Positions 5,764 through 9,242 of a stretch of DNA of 9,242 nt are shown piece after piece. The notes under the pieces are model-generated. The model had not been told where the DNA came from, did not search any database, and was given only the letters and a program-made list of their open reading frames with translations. The stretch lies in contig JBBRLG010000289.1 in NCBI GenBank assembly GCA_038231495.1, positions 1-9,242 of the forward strand. Reading direction: 5' to 3'. Source of the stretch: JBBRLG01 sp038231495 (GTDB lineage Bacteria > Planctomycetota > Planctomycetia > Gemmatales > Gemmataceae). Position 1 is the stretch's first letter; every line of letters begins with the position of its first letter. The translations under genes and the position numbers were made by a program.

Positions 5764-6762
5764 TCAATGCTGCGGGTTGAGCGCCATGCCCATGAACAAC
5801 GACGTCAAAAAGGTAAACACGTACGCTTGCAGAAACGTGACGAACAGTTCGAGCAGGCTCAGGGCCACGACGCCCAAAACGCTGGCGAAGGTCACGCCGC
5901 CCCAGAGGTAATAGGACGCCCCGGCCTTGCCGGCCAGGTAGATGAACAGCAGCAGCGTGGCCAGGACCATGTGGCCGCCGAACATGTTGGCGAACAACCG
6001 CACGGCCAGCACGCCGGCCTTGATGAACGTGCCGGCCACTTCGATCACGCAAATCATCAGGCTCAGCCCGAAGCCGAACACCGAGCCGGCGGCCCACGTC
6101 GCGATTTGGCCGGTCGTCGGCTGCGGCTTCGCTTCGCCGGGAACCTCGGCGTGCGCGTGGTCGTGTCCGTGATCGGGGGCGTGGTCGTGTCCGTGGCCGG
6201 CCGGCGTCCCCCACGGGTTCGGCACGATTTCGATGTGCGGCCACAGCGACTTGAGGTAAGTCCCCAGGCCCATCTTCGCAATCGCGGCGGCGTGGAACAT
6301 GACGAAACTGACGACGGCCAGGCCGCCCGTCACCCAGATGCTCGCGGTCGGCGAGCCCATGAACGGGATCATGCCGAGGAGGTTCAAGACCAGGATGAAC
6401 AGGAACAAGGTCCACAAGAATGGCACAAAGCGGTCGGCTTCCTTGTCGCCAAGGGTCGGCTTCGCGATGTCGTTGCGGACGAACGTCAGGAGCGACTCAA
6501 AGCAGTTCCACCACGCGCCGCGGGGCACGTCGCCGGTGCGGGCGCGGCGGGCAATTGGGATGAAGATGGCGGCGATGATCGCGGCGGCCAACAACTCCAG
6601 GAGCATGAACTTGGTCAGGTAGAAGTCGTGGCCGAAGAGGGTACACAGCTTGCCGCCGAGGGGAACGTCGAGGCCGCCGAACAGGTTGTCAAAGAGGTGC
6701 CACTGGCCCGCCTCGTCCTGGACGTGGTGAAAGGCCGAGGGTTCGTTTCCGTGTTCCGCCAT
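5764..6762 (-). CDS. atpB: ATP synthase Fo subunit a with a histidine-rich loop
   Basis: Subunit a is the membrane stator that carries the proton half-channels against the c ring. The 332-residue product has several hydrophobic helices and the essential arginine R255 in VLAVRLFANMFGGH, the family signature. The last helix LLELFVTFLQAYVFTFLT is also typical. Upstream it has FVPFLWTLFLFILVLNLLGM, the conserved region of an early helix. It is longer than the roughly 240-270 of many bacterial a subunits because of a polar N-terminus (about 45 residues) and a loop around residues 177-217 that includes a histidine-rich run (residues 190-204, seven His). The ATG at 6762 has only a weak purine-rich upstream region. 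It lies 48 bases after the atpI-like gene and 71 bases before atpE. Confidence 0.97.
   Translation of the reverse strand: MAEHGNEPSAFHHVQDEAGQWHLFDNLFGGLDVPLGGKLCTLFGHDFYLTKFMLLELLAAAIIAAIFIPIARRARTGDVPRGAWWNCFESLLTFVRNDIAKPTLGDKEADRFVPFLWTLFLFILVLNLLGMIPFMGSPTASIWVTGGLAVVSFVMFHAAAIAKMGLGTYLKSLWPHIEIVPNPWGTPAGHGHDHAPDHGHDHAHAEVPGEAKPQPTTGQIATWAAGSVFGFGLSLMICVIEVAGTFIKAGVLAVRLFANMFGGHMVLATLLLFIYLAGKAGASYYLWGGVTFASVLGVVALSLLELFVTFLQAYVFTFLTSLFMGMALNPQH
6155..6195 (-). repeat. In-gene direct repeat coding the histidine-rich loop of subunit a
   Basis: A 17-base unit, GCGTGGTCGTGTCCGTG on the plus strand, occurs at 6155-6171 and exactly again at 6179-6195, with a period of 24 bases (eight codons). 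The codons give the repeated HGHDHA pattern, so the histidine-rich loop appears to have grown by a local in-frame duplication. Confidence 0.85.
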
Positions 6763-6810
6763 GATGAACCGTCTCTCTCTTCGCGTCGCCCCGGCTCGCG
6801 CGACCCGCGC

Positions 6811-7197
6811 TCAGGTACTCTGCTTGGGCCGTGCCGTCACCAGCAAGCCGATTTCCAGCGCGAGCGTGGACAGGTAGAAGACCCCGAGCCAGACGAAGAA
6901 GGCCGTCGGGTCCTTGAACAGGCCGACGACCTGGGTCAAAACCAACGCGATGCCGAGGACGAAGCCCATGCGGAGGGCGCCGCCGCCGAGGACCACATAG
7001 GTCTGTTGTTCCACGTTTTGCCGGAAGGCCCAGTGCGCCCAGACCATGACAGCCGTCGCCGGCACCAGGCACAGCAGGGCGGCCAACCCCGACTGGAGGA
7101 CCGCGTCGTCGCCGCCGCCGAGGTGCCGGGCGGGCAGGGCGAGCAGGAACCACAAGGCCGCCACGCCGCCGACCAGGATCAGGACCCGTTTACTCAA
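6811..7197 (-). CDS. atpI: AtpI-like four-helix membrane protein of the ATP synthase operon
   Basis: This small membrane protein of 128 residues fits the place and architecture of AtpI (UncI), an accessory factor linked to c-ring assembly and not part of the finished enzyme. Four hydrophobic segments can be seen: VLILVGGVAALWFLLALPA near the start, LAALLCLVPATAVMVWAHWAF, MGFVLGIALVLTQVVGLF, and FFVWLGVFYLSTLALEIGLL. I place the start at the TTG at 7197 because it overlaps the atpZ stop as TTGA, the same four-base coupling used by atpF/atpH, and because no ATG or GTG is found before the second helix. Hydrophobic sequence begins immediately after it. The same frame is open further upstream through atpZ, but that portion is not protein-like. 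AtpI proteins diverge strongly, so the assignment rests on topology and operon position. Confidence 0.7.
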   Translation of the reverse strand: MSKRVLILVGGVAALWFLLALPARHLGGGDDAVLQSGLAALLCLVPATAVMVWAHWAFRQNVEQQTYVVLGGGALRMGFVLGIALVLTQVVGLFKDPTAFFVWLGVFYLSTLALEIGLLVTARPKQST

Positions 7198-7439
7198 GGC
7201 GCTTCCGATTTCGGGCCGGAGGACTCCCCGTCGGAATCCTGTGCGTTCAGTTTGTTGGCCAGGTGGATCAAGTGGGTCAACCCTCCGGCAAAGCCGAGGA
7301 CGGTGCCGACGATTGCGCCCCACGGTCCCCAGCCGATGAAGTAATCCGCCGCCAGGCCGACCGCGATCGGTACGACCATCTCCATGCCCACCTGGCCCAG
7401 CGCCATGTATCGGCCCAGGTCTTTGCCTTCGGGGACCAT
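7194..7439 (-). CDS. atpZ: AtpZ/AtpI family small membrane protein
   Basis: This 81-residue protein has two membrane helices (about residues 14-34 and 38-59) and the glycine-patterned signature of the AtpZ/AtpI (F0F1-ATPase gene 1) family: GQVGMEMVVPIAVGLAADY, then GWGPWGAIVGTVLGFAGGL, then a short basic/polar tail ending SDGESSGPKSEAP. Family members sit at the head of atp operons, and some have been linked to ATP synthase assembly or to cation uptake together with AtpI; the role here is inferred. The ATG at 7439 is preferred because GAGG lies five bases upstream. An in-frame GTG at 7457 would add six residues but has a poorer site. It is the first gene after the proposed promoter and overlaps the next gene by four bases. 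Confidence 0.82.
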   Translation of the reverse strand: MVPEGKDLGRYMALGQVGMEMVVPIAVGLAADYFIGWGPWGAIVGTVLGFAGGLTHLIHLANKLNAQDSDGESSGPKSEAP

Positions 7440-7444
7440 GCCAG

Positions 7445-7448
7445 CCTC
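7445..7448 (-). promoter_or_regulatory. Ribosome binding site favouring the ATG start of atpZ
   Basis: The minus strand reads GAGGCTGGCATG, a GAGG core five bases before the ATG at 7439. The alternative GTG at 7457 has only GAGCGGAA before it. Confidence 0.6.
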
Positions 7449-7478
7449 GGCGTACACTTCCGCTCGTCGTGCGGGGGT

Positions 7479-7506
7479 ATTCTCTGGACCCCCTGGCGAA
7501 AGTCAA
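7479..7506 (-). promoter_or_regulatory. Putative sigma-70 promoter of the atp operon
   Basis: On the minus strand a -35-like TTGACT (7506-7501, five of six consensus bases) is followed after 16 bases by a -10-like GAGAAT (7484-7479, four of six). Transcription would start around 7472, about 33 bases before the atpZ ATG. It lies on the atp-proximal side of the repeat-rich spacer, where an operon promoter is expected. The -10 is weak, so this is a candidate only. Confidence 0.35.
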
Positions 7507-7534
7507 CGTAAATTCGTTACCTTTTTCACAAAGT

Positions 7535-7553
7535 CCCCAGCCTAGGGCCGGGG
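7535..7553. repeat. Short hairpin upstream of the atp promoter candidate
   Basis: CCCCAGCC (7535-7542) and GGCCGGGG (7546-7553) pair with one mismatch around TAG. It lies about 30 bases upstream of the -35 candidate. It could be an operator-like site or a decayed palindromic repeat. Confidence 0.45.
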
Positions 7554-7629
7554 GTGCGCGACGGGCGAGTTGCCATACAGTGAAAGCGACTCCCCCGGAC
7601 GATTGGCCACGTCCAAGGCACCGTACCGA

Positions 7630-7645
7630 TCCCGCTAGTGCGGGA
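7630..7645. repeat. Small hairpin, copy 1 of a GATCCCGC repeat
   Basis: TCCCGC and GCGGGA form six base pairs around TAGT. Its first eight bases with flank (GATCCCGC) recur at 7739-7746, where the longer hairpin has two extra bases, so the two look like divergent copies on either side of the large palindrome. Confidence 0.5.
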
Positions 7646-7663
7646 ACCAATGACCTCTTGTTT

Positions 7664-7718
7664 GTGGGACGGCTCTCCCGAGCCGTCCAAGCCGGACGGC
7701 TCGGGAGAGTCGTCCCAC
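7664..7718. repeat. 25-bp nested palindrome (possible cruciform)
   Basis: Arms 7664-7688 and 7694-7718 are 25 bases with one mismatch and a five-base loop. Each arm is itself a hairpin: GGACGGCTC/GAGCCGTCC (7667-7675 with 7680-7688), and 7694-7702 with 7707-7715 with one mismatch. It can therefore fold as one long stem or as two small stems. No T-run follows on either strand, so it is not an obvious terminator. Confidence 0.85.
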
Positions 7719-7735
7719 GCTGAACAATGCCTCCC

Positions 7736-7761
7736 TTGATCCCGCACTGGTGCGGCATCAA
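7736..7761. repeat. Hairpin, copy 2 of the GATCCCGC repeat
   Basis: Twelve-base arms (7736-7747 and 7750-7761) pair with one C-C mismatch around a two-base loop; the core is CCGCAC with GTGCGG. It begins 12 bases past the fwdB stop. On the minus strand no T-run follows. Confidence 0.6.
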
Positions 7762-7765
7762 GCCA

Positions 7766-7788
7766 CCGCTCCCTTACGGTCGCGGCTC
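7766..7788. repeat. Repeat copy that supplies the fwdB stop codon
   Basis: These 23 bases are identical to 5318-5340, the right arm of the atpE-atpF hairpin. On the minus strand the copy encodes the end of fwdB: codons GAG CCG CGA CCG, then TAA. The coding end of fwdB therefore lies inside the repeat. Confidence 0.85.
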
Positions 7789-9057
7789 GGAAACGATTTT
7801 CGTTTCAATCCGAGCAAGCACCTCGCCGTCCGTCGCGTACTTGCTCGGCAGGAAAGCCGTCAACGGAATCGGGATTTCGTCCATGCGGTAGGCGGTGCCG
7901 GGCCTGTGTACGCCGTAGACCGCCGTCGTGAACCGCACCGCCGGCGCGACTGCCGACTCCACCGTGGGATAATCCAACGCGATCGTCGGGATGGCGGCCA
8001 AATGGGCACGCGCCGCCGCGGAGAAGCGTTCGACCCCCTCGCTGCCGACGAGCAAGCAGGCGTCGGCCTCGCCGCGCTCCAGCATGCCTTCCGCGGAAAA
8101 CTCGCCGGGGTTGTAACGCGGGTAGCCACGCCCCATATTCACGCTGAACGGGTAGCCGGTCTGCCAGGCCAGCACGCTGTCCGCGCCGGCCACGTCGCCC
8201 TGCACCCGCATTCGCCGGGCGTAGAAGCGCGTGAAGGCGTTCAAGTCCGTGACCAGGCCAAGCAAGGCTTCGACACTGCGGTGGCCCAGGCCGGTCATGC
8301 TCAGTCCCAGGCCGAAGAACACCACGCCGCACCGGCACGACTTCATGCGCCGGGCCAGGTCGGTCAGGAGCGACAGCGGCACGCCCGTTGCGGCCCCCGC
8401 CGCCGGCGCGATGCCGCGGACCAGACCGCGCAGCGTCCAAAGCGCCTCGAAATCGTGGCCCACTTCGACGGGGAGGTAGATGTCGGCCGCGTCGGCGCTG
8501 GCCGTTCGCTGCACGTCGGCCACGACGACGGTGCGGTCGCCGCGGCCGCCGGGCAGGAACTCGCCGACGGGCAAGACGGAGTAGCGCTCGAAGTGGCGCG
8601 GGTGGCTCTCGACCGGGTTGGACCCCCAGAAGATTACGAGGTCGGCACGGTTTTTCACCTCGCCCAGCGAACAGGTGGATTCGCCTACTTGCTGAAGCGC
8701 CACGACCGACGGCGCGTGACATAGGGACGCCGTGGTGTCGATGGTCGCGCCCAGGCGGTCGGCCAGGGAGACCGCCGCGCGCTGGCCTTCGGTGCTGCTG
8801 CGCGACAGGCCGTAGACGAGGGGAGAACGGGAAGCGCCCAAAATTGCCGCGGCGCGGGCGATGGCGGTTTCCAGTTGCGCGGGCTGGCCGTCGATTGCCG
8901 CGGGCGGCGGTTGGCGTTCGTCCTGGCCGAGAAACCAGGGTTCCGCGAGGTGGCACGCGCCCTCGGCTTTGACGACCCGTCCCTGCCGTACCGTGACGCG
9001 CAAGTCGTCACACACGCAACCGCAGACCGTGCAGGCAACGTTCTCGATCGACTCCAC
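7774..9057 (-). CDS. fwdB: Formylmethanofuran dehydrogenase subunit B homologue (FwdB/FhcB)
   Basis: In methanogens this subunit holds the molybdopterin/tungstopterin site that reduces CO2 to formate for formylmethanofuran. In bacteria with tetrahydromethanopterin C1 metabolism the homologue (FhcB) is part of the formyltransferase/hydrolase complex. The 427-residue product shows an N-terminal CTVCGCVCDD (C9, C12, C16) plus C35, a [4Fe-4S] ligand set; the catalytic-type cysteine C113 in ASLCHAPS; then GEVKNRADLVIFWGSNP and SHPRHFERYS; GYPFSVNMGRGYPRYNPGEF; and GTAYRMDEIPIPL near the end. These are family signatures along the whole length, so it is complete. The GTG at 9057 is chosen for its GAGG five bases upstream; no ATG lies upstream in frame. 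The last five residues (SEPRP) and the stop come from a repeat. No fwdA/C/D is visible in the window, and they may lie upstream or elsewhere. Confidence 0.93.
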   Translation of the reverse strand: MESIENVACTVCGCVCDDLRVTVRQGRVVKAEGACHLAEPWFLGQDERQPPPAAIDGQPAQLETAIARAAAILGASRSPLVYGLSRSSTEGQRAAVSLADRLGATIDTTASLCHAPSVVALQQVGESTCSLGEVKNRADLVIFWGSNPVESHPRHFERYSVLPVGEFLPGGRGDRTVVVADVQRTASADAADIYLPVEVGHDFEALWTLRGLVRGIAPAAGAATGVPLSLLTDLARRMKSCRCGVVFFGLGLSMTGLGHRSVEALLGLVTDLNAFTRFYARRMRVQGDVAGADSVLAWQTGYPFSVNMGRGYPRYNPGEFSAEGMLERGEADACLLVGSEGVERFSAAARAHLAAIPTIALDYPTVESAVAPAVRFTTAVYGVHRPGTAYRMDEIPIPLTAFLPSKYATDGEVLARIETKIVSEPRP

Positions 9058-9062
9058 ACACG

Positions 9063-9066
9063 CCTC
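9063..9066 (-). promoter_or_regulatory. Ribosome binding site fixing the GTG start of fwdB
   Basis: The minus strand reads GAGGCGTGTGTG, which places GAGG five bases before the GTG at 9057. This decides a non-ATG start; the frame remains open upstream without an ATG. Confidence 0.7.
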
Positions 9067-9117
9067 AATTTCTTCGAGAATGCCGGGTGCCAGTGCAGGA
9101 GCAAGGGGGGTGTTTTT

Positions 9118-9150
9118 CCCTTTGGAGTGCGGCGACTCGACGCCGCTTTC
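9118..9150. repeat. Short palindromic element upstream of fwdB
   Basis: GCGGCG (9129-9134) and CGCCGC (9141-9146) form a 6-bp stem around ACTCGA, between CTTTGGAGT on the left and TTTC on the right. It resembles other spacer palindromes here in size and GC content but is not a copy of them. It lies about 70 bases upstream of the fwdB start. Confidence 0.45.
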
Positions 9151-9170
9151 TTTCTTTGTAACCGTTCACT

Positions 9171-9200
9171 CCCCCCCTTACGATGGGGGGGTTGGGGGGG
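9171..9200 (+). repeat. C7/G7/G7 tract: hairpin or G-quadruplex candidate upstream of fwdB
   Basis: Seven C (9171-9177), seven G (9185-9191) and seven G (9194-9200) lie within 30 bases. The C tract can pair with either G tract, or the two G7 runs can be read as four GGG tracts with loops of one, two and one bases. The G-rich strand is the template strand for fwdB. Around it, 9147-9170 and 9201-9242 show nothing I can name. Confidence 0.5.
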
Positions 9201-9242
9201 TGGAGACTACGCCGTGACCAACTGCTTTCGTTCTTACCCCCC

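Larger units (their letters stand above)
7440..7773. other. Gene-free spacer between fwdB and atpZ, packed with palindromes
   Basis: This 334-base gap has no convincing gene. From the atp side it holds the ribosome binding site and promoter candidate of atpZ (7445-7506), then a small hairpin (7535-7553). Next come a 6-bp hairpin (7630-7645), a long nested palindrome (7664-7718), a related hairpin (7736-7761), and the repeat that overlaps the end of fwdB (7766-7788). One minus frame stays open right across it, but it lacks protein-like sequence. Bases 7554-7629 show nothing I can name. Confidence 0.7.

Noticed and set aside
5693..6415. A long upstream extension of the atpE frame into atpB
   Set aside because: The added sequence is an out-of-frame reading of atpB with Arg/Pro/Asp-rich composition. 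The ATG at 5692 gives a normal signal peptide and c subunit.
5740..7344. A 534-codon open frame on the plus strand opposite atpB, the atpI-like gene and part of atpZ
   Set aside because: It crosses three well-supported minus-strand genes and is low-complexity (Gln, Glu, His, Gly, Arg rich), as expected from antisense of GC-rich coding sequence.
7664..7718. An intrinsic terminator for fwdB or for a plus-strand gene
   Set aside because: The stem is strong but neither strand has a T-rich tract after it. Transcript ends might still map here, but the sequence does not show a standard terminator.
7198..7761. An upstream extension of the atpI-like frame through atpZ and the repeat spacer
   Set aside because: The extension translates palindromic repeats and another frame of atpZ. 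Hydrophobic membrane protein sequence only begins at the TTG at 7197.
7440..7773. A CRISPR array
   Set aside because: The repeats are different palindromes with irregular spacing, not one direct repeat with regular spacers, and no cas gene is present.
7750..8724. A 324-codon open frame on the plus strand opposite fwdB, and a 383-codon frame on the minus strand in another register
   Set aside because: Both overlap the full-length FwdB homologue, which carries family motifs throughout. Their own sequences are Arg/Pro/Ala/Gly rich without domains.

Overview
The window is GC-rich DNA, and every gene I can support lies on the minus strand, so it reads from right to left. It holds most of an F1Fo ATP synthase operon plus one formylmethanofuran dehydrogenase-type gene. 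My best guess at the host is a planctomycete, probably Gemmata-like. The guess rests on the FwdB/FhcB-type C1 gene in an apparently bacterial setting, the uneven dense and loose gene spacing, the signal-peptide-like N-termini on ATP synthase subunits b and c, and several kinds of short GC-rich palindromes in the spacers. It is inference from gene content and style, with no marker gene behind it.

Layout in transcription order. 9242-9058 is a leader rich in G and C tracts and a small palindrome. 9057-7774 encodes a FwdB/FhcB homologue. 7773-7440 is a 334-base gap with no gene; it contains at least five palindromic or repeated elements and, next to the atp genes, a plausible sigma-70 promoter. 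The ATP synthase genes then follow: atpZ (7439-7194), an atpI-like gene with a TTG start (7197-6811), atpB/a (6762-5764), atpE/c (5692-5372), a spacer with a very strong hairpin, atpF/b (5222-4530), atpH/delta (4533-3928), atpA/alpha (3941-2235), a spacer with a 13-bp hairpin, and atpG/gamma (2170-1274). An unrelated nucleotidyltransferase-fold gene (1209-532) comes next. Last is the first 166 codons of atpD/beta, cut by the window edge at the start of its P-loop (498-1); atpC is presumably beyond.

The atp products would assemble one rotary ATP synthase: a, c and b in the membrane, delta and b as the stator, alpha/beta/gamma as the catalytic head, and AtpZ/AtpI as small assembly or accessory proteins. 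The gene order and the proton-type c-ring site indicate a standard H+-coupled F-type enzyme, not the Na+-linked N-ATPase. fwdB belongs to tetrahydromethanopterin/methanofuran-linked one-carbon metabolism and is probably a separate transcription unit.

Most worth a second look: (1) the lower-GC nucleotidyltransferase gene between atpG and atpD; (2) an AtpA insertion of roughly 55 residues at a site where other bacteria have a short loop; (3) signal peptides on both b and c; (4) a histidine-rich loop in subunit a; (5) a repeat family that forms the atpE-atpF hairpin and also supplies the stop codon of fwdB; and (6) retention of the Fe-S and catalytic cysteines in the FwdB homologue. I do not see a defence system, CRISPR array, insertion sequence, tRNA or rRNA.
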